Assembly (NCBI RefSeq): GCF_038446955.1
Contig: NZ_CP151803.1
Location: forward strand, 1,984,001-2,048,000
Origin: Pedobacter sp. FW305-3-2-15-E-R2A2
GTDB lineage: Bacteria; Bacteroidota; Bacteroidia; Sphingobacteriales; Sphingobacteriaceae
Direction of reading: 5' to 3'
DNA: 64,000 bases
Below are positions 44,688-54,736 of the stretch, piece after piece; the stretch's first letter is position 1; every line of letters begins with the position of its first letter. The notes beneath the pieces were generated by a model that saw nothing but the letters and a program-made list of their open reading frames with translations, made no database searches and was not told the DNA's origin. The translations under genes were made by a program, and so were the position numbers.

Positions 44688-47600
44688 ATGAACCCTAACA
44701 GACTATTGTTTTTTTTCCTGCTGTGCTGTGCTATTGGAGCTCATGCGCAAAAGTCTAACATTAGTTTTAACCACCTGACCGTAGAAAACGGACTTTCCCA
44801 AAGCAGTGTGCTCTCCATCACTCAGGACAGCATGGGTTTTATGTGGTTTGGCACCAAAGACGGCCTCAATAAATTCAATACCCAGAATTTCGAAATTTAT
44901 AAATACCATAGAAAAGACAAGTCTTCTTTAACGAGCAGCCAGAACATCAATGCCCTGCTCACCGACCGCAAAGGGAATTTATGGGTAGGCACACAAAAGG
45001 GACTCAACCTATACCTGCCAAAGACCAATTCCTTTAAGCGTTTTCAGTACCATAAAGAACAAAAGAACAGCCTGAGTAATAATGTCATCAGGTGTATCTA
45101 TGAAGACCGTCAGGGACACATTTGGGTAGGAACAGACAGCGGGTTAAATAAACTCGTTGGTCAGGACCGCTTTGAACGTTATTTTACCAAAGCAGACCTT
45201 GGGAAAGGCCCGGTTCATCACCTCATTAAAGCCATCCATCAGGACCATAACAATGTATTGTGGATCGGAACCTTACAAGGGCTGAACAGCATGACCCTGG
45301 AAAAAGGTAAATACCGTTATCAGTCTTATGTTCATGATGCCAAACGCCCGGAAAGTTTAAGCGACAATGACATCGCCTCTATCCTCGAAGACCGTCAGCA
45401 TAATTTATGGATCGGAACCCATGGCGCCGGATTGGAACTGATGGACCCGGCGAGGACTGCTTTCCGGCATTTCAGGTCCAAAAAAGGAAGCAGCAACAGC
45501 ATCAGCAGCAATGTGATCCGGAAAATGATGCTGGCAAAGGATGGGAAACTATGGGTTTCGACCTTAAACGGTATCAATATCATCGATGTGGAAGATCATT
45601 CTGTCAGGGTGTTGAACCACCATCCGGATGATCCTTCCAGTCTGAACCAGAATTCTATTTACGACATGATGCAGGATGCTGCCGGATCGATCTGGGTGGG
45701 GACGTATTATGGAGGGGTCAATGTATACCATGAAAATTCTACCCCTTTCAGAGAGTATAAATCAAATACCGGCAAAAATGCATTGAGCAGTAATGTGGTA
45801 AGTTCGGTACTCGAAGATAAAAAACACAACCTCTGGATCGGGACCGAAGCAGAAGGGGTAAATTATTACGACCGCAGTTCGGGGAAGTTCAACAGCTTCA
45901 GGCATGATCCTGAAAATCCGGCTTCCCTAAGCTCTAACCTGGTCAAAGCAGTCTCGATAGACCACAATGGAAAAGTCTGGGTCGGTACTTATGAAGGCGG
46001 ACTGGACCTTTTTCTTCCCGAATCGCAAAGCTTCAAACATTATAAGCCCAATCCCGGAGATCCTTATGCCTTGAACTCCAACCGGATTGTCGCCCTGCTT
46101 CACGATAGTCAGCAGCGCTTCTGGATCGGCACGAGGGCACAGGGAATTTACCTTTACAATGAAAAATCCGATAATTTTGCACCTTATACGGGTCAGGATG
46201 CCCAACATGATTTAAAAGTAGTCCGCTGTTTCTTTGAGGATTCCAAAAAGAACATCTGGATCGCCTGCAGTTCGGGAACCTATATTCTGGAACACAATTC
46301 CAATATCGTCAGGCGTTTTAAAACACGGGACAACCATACCATGTTTAACGACATCAATTTTATTCAGGAAGATTCCAAAGGAACCATCTGGCTGGGTGGT
46401 TATGAATCGGGATTGATGCGTTATATTCCGGAACTGAAAACGACACGCTTCTTTACCAAAGCAGATGGCCTTCCAAGTAATGTGGTATTGGGGATGCTGG
46501 AAGATGCCACAGGGAATTTATGGATCAGTACAGACAACGGCCTTTCCAAGTTCGACCATAAGGTGTTTAAGACCTATACCGTAAGGGATGGCCTTCCGGG
46601 AAATGTATTCAATTACAATTCTTTTTTTAAGGACAGCAAGGGCGAGTTTTTCTTTGGTGGATTCAATGGCATGGTCAGCTTTTTTCCGGAACAGATCAAA
46701 GACAATAACATGGTGCCCAAAGCGGTATTTACCCGCCTGAAGCTTTTTAATAAACTGGTGAGCATTAACGATGAAACGGAATTGCTCTCTGAAAATTTCA
46801 GCCTGACGAAAGCGGTCACCTTTTCCCACCACCAGAACATTTTTACCGTAGATTTTGCCCTGCTCAATTATATCAAATCGGAAAAGAACAGGTACGCTTA
46901 TAAACTGGAAGGTTTTGAAAAAGACTGGAATTATGTGAACAGCCCTTCAGCCACTTTCACCAATCTTCCTTCAGGAACGTATACCTTGCTGATCAGAGGT
47001 TCCAATAATGATGGGGTCTGGACCGCTGCACCGGCACGTTTAACGATCCATGTAAATCCGCCTTTCTGGAAAACATGGTGGGCTTACCTGATTTACCTGA
47101 GCTGCTTTCTCGGTCTGCTGTTTCTGTTCTCCAGATTTTTATGGATCAGGGCACTGCTGAGAAGGGAGCATGAATTGTATCAAATGAAACTGGATTTCTT
47201 TACCAATGTTTCTCATGAGATCAGAACACCGTTAACGCTGATTGTTGGCCCGCTGGAGAACCTGATCAATGAAACCCAGGAATCTCCGGCACTAAACCGG
47301 AAACTGCTCACGGTAAGGAAAAATGCAGGAAGACTCACGAGATTGGTCAATGAGCTGATGGACTTCAGAAAAGCGGAGTCCGGAAAGCTGAGGCTGAACA
47401 TTTCCCCCGGAAATATCATTCCCTTTGCCAAAGAGATTTTCCTTTCCTTTCAATACCTCGCGATCAAACATCAGATTTCCTATCAGTTTCTAACAGAAGA
47501 AGAGCAGATCGAAGTTTATTTCGACAATGAGCAATTGGAAAAGGTCCTGTTTAACCTCCTGTCCAATGCCTTTAAATTTACCCCGGATGGTGGTGCCATT

Positions 47601-48752
47601 CACTTATCTATCGGGAAAACAGCTTACGGTTTCGTGGAGATCAGTATTTCTGACAATGGGAAAGGGATTCCCGAAGAAAGCAGGGCACAACTGTTTACCA
47701 ATTTTTACCAGGTAAAAGATCCCCTGTCCAGAAATAGTGGTACAGGAATCGGACTGGCGCTGTCTAAAAAAATCGCACAACTGCATTATGGGGGATTGTT
47801 CCTGGCAGAGGAAGAAGACATCCGGGAGACGGGAATGCATACCTGCTTCCGCCTCAAGCTGAAGCTCGGCCAAAATCATTTTTCTAAGGATGAGCTGGTG
47901 GAAGAGTTCCTGAACAGCGAAAATCCGGAACACTATCAATTTGAAACGGATCCTGAACATACCTGGAGCCCACAGCTCCCGGAAAGCAGTGAAGAGGAAA
48001 CCTTAACGCTGCTGATTGTCGAAGACAACCCCGAAGTAAGGGATTTCATTGTTCAGTCTTTAAGTCCTTATTATCAGATTCTGGTCGCCGAAAACGGAGA
48101 AATAGGAGTGGAGCTGGCCATCGCCAGAATTCCCGACCTGATTGTCAGCGATGTCATGATGCCGGTAATGGATGGCCTGGAGCTGTGCCGCACTTTAAAA
48201 ACAGATGTCCGTACGAGCCATATTCCAATCATCCTGCTGACGGCAAGGTCCGGAAATATCCACGAAGTGAATGGATTGAAAACGGGAGCAGAAGCTTACC
48301 TGACCAAGCCTTTCAGCATCAACAGCCTTCAGCTCAACATTTCCAACCTGCTGATGTTGCAGGCCAATATGAGGCGCAAGTTTTCTCAGCAGATTACCTT
48401 GCAGCCTTCCAATATTTTAATAGAGTCTGCAGATGAGGAATTCCTGGACAAAGTGATGGGCATCATTGAAAAGAATTTTGCCGAAGCTGAATTCAGTGTG
48501 AACACCCTTGCTTCAGATCTGGGCATGAGTACGCCAATCCTCTATAAAAAGATTAAGGTCCTCACCGGGCTTACCGTAAACAACTTTATCAAATCCGTCC
48601 GCCTGAAAAGAGCAGCCCAGCTGCTTCGCCAGAATGTATATACAGTATATGAAATTGCTTATATCGTGGGTTTCAATGACCCCAAATATTTCAGTAAAGA
48701 ATTTGTGAAACAATTCGGAAGAACCCCCTCTGATTATGCTTTTGAAGAATAA
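44688..48752 (+). CDS. Hybrid two-component system sensor/regulator (HTCS) with AraC output
   Basis: 1354 residues. A signal peptide (AIGAHAQ, residue 20) is followed by about 14 Reg_prop blades (LWVGTQKGLNLY type), forming two periplasmic beta-propellers. A Y_Y_Y domain lies at about 725-790, then a membrane helix near 797-818. The HisKA domain has FFTNVSH843EIRTPL, the HATPase NLLSNAFKFTPDGG and NGKGIPE. The receiver has D1155 in IVSDVMMPVMDG. An AraC helix-turn-helix closes the protein (about 1250-1352; GFNDPKYFSKEFVKQFG). HTCS proteins bind an oligosaccharide in the periplasm and activate the adjacent glycan locus, here that beginning at 50034. All catalytic residues are present. Confidence 0.96.
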   Translation: MNPNRLLFFFLLCCAIGAHAQKSNISFNHLTVENGLSQSSVLSITQDSMGFMWFGTKDGLNKFNTQNFEIYKYHRKDKSSLTSSQNINALLTDRKGNLWVGTQKGLNLYLPKTNSFKRFQYHKEQKNSLSNNVIRCIYEDRQGHIWVGTDSGLNKLVGQDRFERYFTKADLGKGPVHHLIKAIHQDHNNVLWIGTLQGLNSMTLEKGKYRYQSYVHDAKRPESLSDNDIASILEDRQHNLWIGTHGAGLELMDPARTAFRHFRSKKGSSNSISSNVIRKMMLAKDGKLWVSTLNGINIIDVEDHSVRVLNHHPDDPSSLNQNSIYDMMQDAAGSIWVGTYYGGVNVYHENSTPFREYKSNTGKNALSSNVVSSVLEDKKHNLWIGTEAEGVNYYDRSSGKFNSFRHDPENPASLSSNLVKAVSIDHNGKVWVGTYEGGLDLFLPESQSFKHYKPNPGDPYALNSNRIVALLHDSQQRFWIGTRAQGIYLYNEKSDNFAPYTGQDAQHDLKVVRCFFEDSKKNIWIACSSGTYILEHNSNIVRRFKTRDNHTMFNDINFIQEDSKGTIWLGGYESGLMRYIPELKTTRFFTKADGLPSNVVLGMLEDATGNLWISTDNGLSKFDHKVFKTYTVRDGLPGNVFNYNSFFKDSKGEFFFGGFNGMVSFFPEQIKDNNMVPKAVFTRLKLFNKLVSINDETELLSENFSLTKAVTFSHHQNIFTVDFALLNYIKSEKNRYAYKLEGFEKDWNYVNSPSATFTNLPSGTYTLLIRGSNNDGVWTAAPARLTIHVNPPFWKTWWAYLIYLSCFLGLLFLFSRFLWIRALLRREHELYQMKLDFFTNVSHEIRTPLTLIVGPLENLINETQESPALNRKLLTVRKNAGRLTRLVNELMDFRKAESGKLRLNISPGNIIPFAKEIFLSFQYLAIKHQISYQFLTEEEQIEVYFDNEQLEKVLFNLLSNAFKFTPDGGAIHLSIGKTAYGFVEISISDNGKGIPEESRAQLFTNFYQVKDPLSRNSGTGIGLALSKKIAQLHYGGLFLAEEEDIRETGMHTCFRLKLKLGQNHFSKDELVEEFLNSENPEHYQFETDPEHTWSPQLPESSEEETLTLLIVEDNPEVRDFIVQSLSPYYQILVAENGEIGVELAIARIPDLIVSDVMMPVMDGLELCRTLKTDVRTSHIPIILLTARSGNIHEVNGLKTGAEAYLTKPFSINSLQLNISNLLMLQANMRRKFSQQITLQPSNILIESADEEFLDKVMGIIEKNFAEAEFSVNTLASDLGMSTPILYKKIKVLTGLTVNNFIKSVRLKRAAQLLRQNVYTVYEIAYIVGFNDPKYFSKEFVKQFGRTPSDYAFEE

Positions 48753-48770
48753 AGGCCGCTGATTTAAGAA

Positions 48771-48800
48771 TTTCACCCCTTTTCTTTAAGATTTCACCCC
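48771..48800 (+). promoter_or_regulatory. Two TTTCACCCC direct repeats, 21 bp apart
   Basis: TTTCACCCC at 48771-48779 and 48792-48800, each preceded by TTAAG(A)A. They lie about 170-200 bp before the AraC start. The 21-bp spacing fits LytTR sites, but also fits AraC-type paired half-sites, so either the LytTR protein (43868) or the AraC proteins could be the binder. Confidence 0.5.
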
Positions 48801-48868
48801 CTCGGATATTGCGATGAGACTTACATTAGCAAAACCAATTATAAATATCTGTTAAGATTAAGCAATCT

Positions 48869-48967
48869 ATGAACGAGTATCCGATGATCCTTCTTTCTGT
48901 GGCTTCCTGTTATAAGGAGGTTTTGCAGCACGCTGATTCCCCGAGTCCTCAACTAAATAATTATTGA
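48869..48967 (+). other. Possible small ORF, 32 codons, ending 2 bp before the AraC gene
   Basis: ATG 48869 to TGA 48965-48967 encodes a 32-residue peptide with no known motif (MNEYPMILLSVASCYKEV...). The AraC ATG is at 48970, so the arrangement would allow translational coupling. It may equally be chance in an otherwise gene-free 217-bp gap. Confidence 0.25.
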
Positions 48968-48969
48968 TT

Positions 48970-49842
48970 ATGAAAGCGCAACTACTTAAAGTATCTATGG
49001 CTCCTGCTCAATCATTTAGTGTAAGACAGGATATCGAACCTTTTGTGAATAACAAATGGCATTACCATCAGGAACTGGAACTGATCTATTTCAATGAAGG
49101 TAAAGGAACCCAGTTTATCGGCGACAATATCCAGCCTTTTAACTCCGGAGATATCGTCCTGGTAGGGGCACACCTGCCACATTACTGGAAGTTCGATGAG
49201 ATGTATTTTGATGAAGGCGGAAAAACGGCAAACCTCGATGTGAAAGTCGCCCATTTCTCTGAGGCCCTTTGGGGAGATTTCTTTTTGAACCTGCCGGAAA
49301 ACAGGCTGTTAAAAGAAGTCCTGGAGAAATCCAAAAGAGGGGTAAAGGTGACCGGCAAAAACAGGCAGCAAGTGGCAGACCTGCTTACGAAAATGCTGAA
49401 AGCCGAAGGAACCGAAAGAATCATTATGCTCATGCAGGCTTTAGTGGAAATTGCCAAATGTGGAGAGCTGGAAACATTGGCTTCTATCGGTTTTCAATAC
49501 GACCTGGAACAGGTAGAGAGAGACCGCATCAGCGATATCTATGAATATACTTATGCCAATTTCAGGAATAAGATCTGTCTGGAAGAAATCGCAGACGTTG
49601 CCAAAATAAGTCCGAACTCCTTTTGCCGCTATTTTAAATCAAGAACACGCAAAACCTATTCGCAGTTCCTCACCGAAATTAAAGTCGGACAAGCCTGTAA
49701 GCTCCTGATCGAAGCACACCTCAACTTAAAACAAATCTGTTATAACAGCGGCTTTAATAATTTTGCCAGCTTTCATAAGTGTTTTAAGAAGATTACCGGG
49801 AAAAGTCCGCTGTGTTACCAGCGGGAATTTGTAACCGAATAA
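48970..49842 (+). CDS. AraC-family regulator with N-terminal cupin domain
   Basis: 290 residues from ATG 48970 (a TTG two codons upstream is less likely). The N-terminal cupin has WHYHQELELIYFNEGKGTQFIG and GDIVLVGAHLPHYW, a typical sugar-sensing AraC ligand domain. The C-terminal pair of helix-turn-helices (about 190-288) has ISPNSFCRYFKSRTRKTYSQFL and CYNSGFNNFASFHKCFKKITG. It probably adds control to the operon at 50034, between it and the HTCS gene. Confidence 0.93.
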   Translation: MKAQLLKVSMAPAQSFSVRQDIEPFVNNKWHYHQELELIYFNEGKGTQFIGDNIQPFNSGDIVLVGAHLPHYWKFDEMYFDEGGKTANLDVKVAHFSEALWGDFFLNLPENRLLKEVLEKSKRGVKVTGKNRQQVADLLTKMLKAEGTERIIMLMQALVEIAKCGELETLASIGFQYDLEQVERDRISDIYEYTYANFRNKICLEEIADVAKISPNSFCRYFKSRTRKTYSQFLTEIKVGQACKLLIEAHLNLKQICYNSGFNNFASFHKCFKKITGKSPLCYQREFVTE

Positions 49843-49870
49843 AGAAAAACAAACGAAAATCATCCCTTAT

Positions 49871-49897
49871 ACCCAACCAATATAAACCTAACCAAAA
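49871..49897 (+). promoter_or_regulatory. Tandem ACCCAACCAATA / AACCTAACCAAAA element in the SusC leader
   Basis: ACCCAACCAATA (49871-49882) and AACCTAACCAAAA (49885-49897) precede the short ORF at 49903 by 5 bp. This is the same layout as at 4989-5032. Confidence 0.4.
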
Positions 49898-49902
49898 CGA
49901 GC

Positions 49903-49965
49903 ATGAGAACCACCATTAAAACGAGCCTAAGGGATTACCGGCATCACCCTCCTGAGCGACTGTAA
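49903..49965 (+). other. Possible leader ORF, 20 codons, upstream of SusC
   Basis: ATG 49903 to TAA 49963-49965 encodes a basic 20-residue peptide (MRTTIKTSLRDYRHHPPERL). It shares no sequence with the 9-residue ORF at 5032 but has the same position after AACCTAACCAAA and before a nested CCGG hairpin. Translation is unproven. Confidence 0.3.
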
Positions 49966-49991
49966 CCCGGAAAAACCGGATGAATCAGTCG
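49957..49991 (+). other. Nested hairpin (outer CGACTG/CAGTCG, inner CCGG-A5-CCGG) before SusC
   Basis: CGACTG (49957-49962) and CAGTCG (49986-49991) are perfect inverted arms around CCGG (49967-49970), AAAAA, CCGG (49976-49979). The 5' arm overlaps the stop codon region of the short ORF, so translation of that ORF would disturb the structure. The SusC start is 42 bp further on. Confidence 0.45.
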
Positions 49992-50033
49992 ATGATCAAT
50001 TAAAATATTTACTCATTTTTTTAAAACAGAAGT

Positions 50034-53000
50034 ATGAAGGAAATTTATACTAAGAACCTCTATTTGTCTAACAAATGGAAAGTGTGCAATATCCGTCAGG
50101 TTGGCGTAATCGTCTTACTGGCACTGGGAATGCTATTTTCACCCGCTGTATTCGCACAAAAAACAAACAAAGTAAAAGGGATCGTGAAAGACGATAAAGG
50201 CGTTCCACTTCCCGGTGTAGGTGTTAAGGTAAAGGGGACGAGTCTCGGAACCTCTACCAATGTAGATGGGGTATACAATCTGACTGTTCCCGCAGAAACC
50301 TCGGTACTGATATTTAGTTATATCGGTTACGTTTCACAGGAAGTAACGGTAGGAACTAAGACAAGCATCAACATCAGCCTGAAAGAAAACTTCTCCGACC
50401 TTGATGAGGTCGTGGTAACAGGTTATGGTGGGGTGGCGAAAAAGAGAGATTTGACGGGCGCGAGTTCTTCCATCAATGAAAAAACAATCCTGGAACGTCA
50501 GCCTGTCAACCTTTTTGACGCTTTACAAGGGCAGGCAGCAGGGGTTTTGATCGTGAACGATGGCGGTGGTGCACCGGGAGCAACGGGCTCTATCCAGATT
50601 CGTGGCGCCTCGACACTAAACGGTGGTAACGGACCTTTATATATAGTAGACGGAGTGATCAACCCTGATGGGGCGAACATCAACCCTACAGATATTGCCA
50701 ATGTGGAAGTCTTGAAAGATGCAGCATCGGCCTCCATCTATGGTTCCAGAGCGGCAAACGGGGTAATTTTGATTACCACCAAAAGAGGACAGGACGGAAA
50801 ACCGATGATCGACCTGACCTATAACCATGTATTCGGACGTCTGGCACATGGTATTCCGGTGAGCAACGCGGCCGAAGTACGTGAATTCAGAAATATTCAG
50901 GCCAGGCCAAACGGAACAGATTCCCTGAATCCGAGCTTCAATGCGGATAACAACCTGCAGGAACTCCTGCTGGGAAATCTTGCACAAAAGAAAGAGATCA
51001 AGTTGGGCATTAGTGGTGGCCAAAAAGGGCTGAGCTATTATACCAGTATCAATTACCTGGACGATAAGTCCATCATCATCAACAGCTGGGCAAAACGCTT
51101 ACAGTCGAGGATCAATGTCAACTATCAGGTGAATGAGAAGTTGAAATATTCCAATAACATGTCTTTCAGCTGGCAAAAAGGAAATCAGATCCCGGTCGGA
51201 AATACGGTTAGAGTGGTGATCGACAGGCCTGCGTATTCCCTGATTTACTATCCTGATGGGACGTTGACGAGTTATATTGCCTCTAAAAGAAATCCAATTG
51301 CCCAGGCTTTATTCGAAAGGGACGAGGATGAAACCTTTTCCGGACAGTTCAATAACCAGCTGGATTATCAGTTTACCAAGGATTTGAAATTTACCACCTT
51401 ATTCAATGCCAAGCTGGATAATTTCCAGAACCTCTATTTCTCACCAAGAATCCTTTCCGGTAAAAGAGATCAGAATTCAGGAAGAAATGAACTGAGAAAA
51501 AACTTTAGCTGGGAATATCAGGCATTTATGAACTACAATAAGACCATCGGTGAACACCATAATTTCTCCGCTTTATTGGGATTCAGTGCCGACAGGAAAA
51601 AGATGGACCGTGTGCATACTGAATATTTAAATAGTGTAAGTGAAGAGATCGTAGTGACCCTTCCTGACTATGTGAATGGGCCTAATACCTATTCTGAAGC
51701 CAGTGCAAATTCGACTGCATCTATGTTTTCCAGATTGGGATACAACTATAAAGGAAGGTATATCGTACAGGGAACTTACCGCAGGGACGGTTCTTCCAGG
51801 TTTGGTCCTGAAAACCGCTGGGGAAATTTCCTGTCGGGCTCTGCAGCATGGCGCTTCTCTGATGAGAAATTCATGTCATGGTCCAAATCGTTCCTGGAAG
51901 ATGCGAAGATCCGTTACAGCTTTGGTCAGTTAGGAAATGATCAGATTGGGGATTATGAGTCGGTGACCAGGATTGCTTTTTCGGGCAGCTACAATGGTCT
52001 GGGTTCTGCCGCACCAACTGCTATCCTTGGAAATAAATTCATCAAATGGGAAACTACCACACAAAATAACATTGGTTTAGACCTGAGCTTCTTTAAAGGT
52101 CGCCTGGGCTTTACCGGAGATTATTATATAAAAAAGACGTCGAATCTGTTGTATCCAAGGGAAATTGCAAAGGAAACCGGATATAGTAAAGTACAGGTGA
52201 ATGTAGGTGCGATACAGACCAAAGGTCTGGAGTTTGTGCTCAATGGCACACCTATCGCCACGAAAAACTTTGAATGGAACGTGACCGCCAACATCTCTTT
52301 TGAAAAAGGTAAAGTGTTGTCACTGGCAGATGGCGTTCCTTTCTTCGCCGGCAACAAATGGTATGTGGAAGAGGGTGGACGTATGGGGAACTTCTATGGC
52401 TGGAAAAACCTGGGTGTTTATGCCTGGGATGAATCCAATGCCTATGACGCCAATTGGAGAAAACTGGATGTCGTTCTGGAGAATGGCAAACCTAAATATG
52501 CCAATGGAAAAGCAGTATATACTTTAGATGGCCAGGAATACACGGGCAGTGTGAAAAGTAAACGTGCTCCGGATGGTAAACTGAAAGGTGGAGATGCAGA
52601 ATGGGAAGAAGTCAGACCTGATGGCGTGATCGATGATGCAGACCGTCAGATCCTTGGCAATGCCACTCCGGATTACTACCTCGGAATCATGAACAATGTC
52701 CGTTACAAGAACTTCTCTTTGTCTTTCCTGTTCAACGGTTCATTTGGTGCTGAAGTATACAATTCGCTTTTGCAAACCCAGAATAACCCTTCCAACACAG
52801 GGGCCGGATCTCCGGATATGGTCTACAATTCCTGGAGAAAACCCGGAGACAATGCCAAATACCCTTATTATGTGGAGCGTAATAACCGTGGAAACCTTAA
52901 AACCAATCAAAATAGCCTTTATATCGAAAATGCTTCATTCATCAGGTTGTCGAGTGCCCGTCTTTCTTACCGTTTAAATCCGGATTGGGCAAAACGTGTT

Positions 53001-53171
53001 TTCCTTAAAGGTTTAACCACCTATGTCTATGGTACCAATCTCCTGACCTGGACCAATTACCGTGGTTATGACCCTGAGTTCAGTTCCGGTAACGTATTGA
53101 CTCCGGGAGATGATACCGGAAAATACCCGAGAAGAAGAGAGTTTGGTTTTGGTGTAAACATTAATTTATAA
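50034..53171 (+). CDS. SusC/RagA-family TonB-dependent transporter of locus C
   Basis: 1045 residues. An N-terminal extension precedes a signal peptide cleaved near AVFAQK (residue 42). The carboxypeptidase-regulatory-like domain (about 45-125) has GVKVKGTSLGTSTNVDG. The plug has IQIRGASTLNGGNGPLYIVDG and DAASASIYGSRAANGVILITT. The barrel ends FGFGVNINL. There is no STN domain, which agrees with HTCS rather than sigma-factor control. It is the first gene of a tightly spaced operon that runs to the window end (gaps of 29 bp or less). Confidence 0.95.
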   Translation: MKEIYTKNLYLSNKWKVCNIRQVGVIVLLALGMLFSPAVFAQKTNKVKGIVKDDKGVPLPGVGVKVKGTSLGTSTNVDGVYNLTVPAETSVLIFSYIGYVSQEVTVGTKTSINISLKENFSDLDEVVVTGYGGVAKKRDLTGASSSINEKTILERQPVNLFDALQGQAAGVLIVNDGGGAPGATGSIQIRGASTLNGGNGPLYIVDGVINPDGANINPTDIANVEVLKDAASASIYGSRAANGVILITTKRGQDGKPMIDLTYNHVFGRLAHGIPVSNAAEVREFRNIQARPNGTDSLNPSFNADNNLQELLLGNLAQKKEIKLGISGGQKGLSYYTSINYLDDKSIIINSWAKRLQSRINVNYQVNEKLKYSNNMSFSWQKGNQIPVGNTVRVVIDRPAYSLIYYPDGTLTSYIASKRNPIAQALFERDEDETFSGQFNNQLDYQFTKDLKFTTLFNAKLDNFQNLYFSPRILSGKRDQNSGRNELRKNFSWEYQAFMNYNKTIGEHHNFSALLGFSADRKKMDRVHTEYLNSVSEEIVVTLPDYVNGPNTYSEASANSTASMFSRLGYNYKGRYIVQGTYRRDGSSRFGPENRWGNFLSGSAAWRFSDEKFMSWSKSFLEDAKIRYSFGQLGNDQIGDYESVTRIAFSGSYNGLGSAAPTAILGNKFIKWETTTQNNIGLDLSFFKGRLGFTGDYYIKKTSNLLYPREIAKETGYSKVQVNVGAIQTKGLEFVLNGTPIATKNFEWNVTANISFEKGKVLSLADGVPFFAGNKWYVEEGGRMGNFYGWKNLGVYAWDESNAYDANWRKLDVVLENGKPKYANGKAVYTLDGQEYTGSVKSKRAPDGKLKGGDAEWEEVRPDGVIDDADRQILGNATPDYYLGIMNNVRYKNFSLSFLFNGSFGAEVYNSLLQTQNNPSNTGAGSPDMVYNSWRKPGDNAKYPYYVERNNRGNLKTNQNSLYIENASFIRLSSARLSYRLNPDWAKRVFLKGLTTYVYGTNLLTWTNYRGYDPEFSSGNVLTPGDDTGKYPRRREFGFGVNINL

Positions 53172-53175
53172 TAAG

Positions 53176-54726
53176 ATGAAGACGAGAAAGTTAATCGCGA
53201 TGTCTGCCCTGGCTACAGTGCTTTTACTGGGCGGGTGTAAGAAATTTTTAACTGAGAAACCTTTAGCTCAGGTAGCCATAGGTGATTTTTATAAAAACAG
53301 GTACGATATGGAAGCCTCGCTGGCTGGGGTATATTCCGCCTTCCAGCAGGAAATGATCGGTAAAGATCAGTATACAGAAAAATACCTGTACTGGGGGGAA
53401 TACCGTGCCGACAATTTTGACCGTTTCCTTGCCTATACCAAAGATTACGTAGATGAAATTGCATTAAACGGTTTGACACCGACCAATCAGTTTTCAGACT
53501 GGACAGGCTTGTATGGCGTAATCGGAAGGGCCAATAGCACCATTAAATTTATGCCTCAGGCAGCAGCCCTGGACGTTACCCTGACTCCTGCATTGGCAGA
53601 TAGCTACCTTTCTCAGGCTTATGCCTTGCGTGCGGTAAGTTATTTTTACCTGGTTAGGGTTTGGGGAGATGCCCCGATCAGAACGGAGCCTTATCTTGAC
53701 ATTTCAGAGCAGGCAGATTATCCAAGGGAATCAAAAGATAAGGTCATTTCTCAGGTGATCATTCCGGATCTGGAAAAAGCCTATAGCCTCGTGGTAAAAG
53801 GGTCAAAACCAATCGTCTACAATATGGGCGAAGCTGCGATCTGCGCGACCCTCGCTGATGTGTACATGTGGAAGAAAGATTATCCGAATGCCATCAAATG
53901 GATCAAGAACCTGTTTGCGGCAAAAGGACCACTGGGGACCGTTTATGCAGGATTGAGTGAGGCGAATCTACAGCCTTCTGCAAGCTGGAAAACCTTGTTC
54001 GCCGCACCGGCAACGAGCAATGAATCCATCTGGAGCATCCATTGGGATTTCCTGAAAAATGGTTGTGCCTGTATGCAAACCTCATGGACGAGCAACAATA
54101 AACAAATCAATATAGACGAAGGCATCTGGGCAACCTGGTTCCAGCCTCAGTCGCAGAACACGAGATCTACCGACATCAGACCAAGACAAACTGCGGATGT
54201 ATTTGTTGCACAGCCGAAACCAAACAGAGACCGCTTCCTGAAATGGTATCCGACGGCAGCTGCACCAACTGCTGCAGATCTGTTTCCTGCAAGCAATCAG
54301 TATTTGCCGGTCTACCTGACCATGTACCGCCTGGGAGATATTTATCTTTTATATGCGGAAGCTTTGAATGGCAGTGGCGACCTGGCAGGTGCATTGAAAT
54401 ACCTGAATTTTATTCGTAAGCGTGCAGGAATACCGGAATATCTGGCCAATGATCCATTGGTTGCCGATCAGACCGCAATGGAAAATGCGATTCTGAATGA
54501 AAGACAACTGGAACTGTTCGGTGAAGGTAAAAGATGGTTTGACCTGGTGCGTACCAACCATGTAAAACAAGTAATGGACCCGATTCTTAAAAGAAGGCAA
54601 ATCGCTGCAGGAAACCTTGAAGCTCCGGGCTTCCCTGATCCTGAAACGAAATCTTACTGGCCTTTACACAGAAATGTGCTGAATTCCAATCGCAAATTAG
54701 TTCAAAACCCTGGTTACACAGATTAA
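53176..54726 (+). CDS. SusD/RagB-family lipoprotein of locus C
   Basis: 516 residues. The lipobox cysteine is C21 (LLLGGC), then KKFLTEKPLAQVAIGDFYKN, a standard SusD opening. SQAYALRAVSYFYLVRVWGDAP and NERQLELFGEGKRWFDLVRTNH are the other family blocks; the end is LVQNPGYTD. It is the surface glycan-binding partner of the SusC, 4 bp downstream of it. Confidence 0.95.
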   Translation: MKTRKLIAMSALATVLLLGGCKKFLTEKPLAQVAIGDFYKNRYDMEASLAGVYSAFQQEMIGKDQYTEKYLYWGEYRADNFDRFLAYTKDYVDEIALNGLTPTNQFSDWTGLYGVIGRANSTIKFMPQAAALDVTLTPALADSYLSQAYALRAVSYFYLVRVWGDAPIRTEPYLDISEQADYPRESKDKVISQVIIPDLEKAYSLVVKGSKPIVYNMGEAAICATLADVYMWKKDYPNAIKWIKNLFAAKGPLGTVYAGLSEANLQPSASWKTLFAAPATSNESIWSIHWDFLKNGCACMQTSWTSNNKQINIDEGIWATWFQPQSQNTRSTDIRPRQTADVFVAQPKPNRDRFLKWYPTAAAPTAADLFPASNQYLPVYLTMYRLGDIYLLYAEALNGSGDLAGALKYLNFIRKRAGIPEYLANDPLVADQTAMENAILNERQLELFGEGKRWFDLVRTNHVKQVMDPILKRRQIAAGNLEAPGFPDPETKSYWPLHRNVLNSNRKLVQNPGYTD

Positions 54727-54736
54727 AATTAGCCTT

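Noticed and set aside
44760..46700. Repeated LWxGT-like segments as DNA repeats
   Set aside because: They are the Reg_prop blades of the hybrid sensor, expected in this protein family; the DNA is not a simple tandem repeat.
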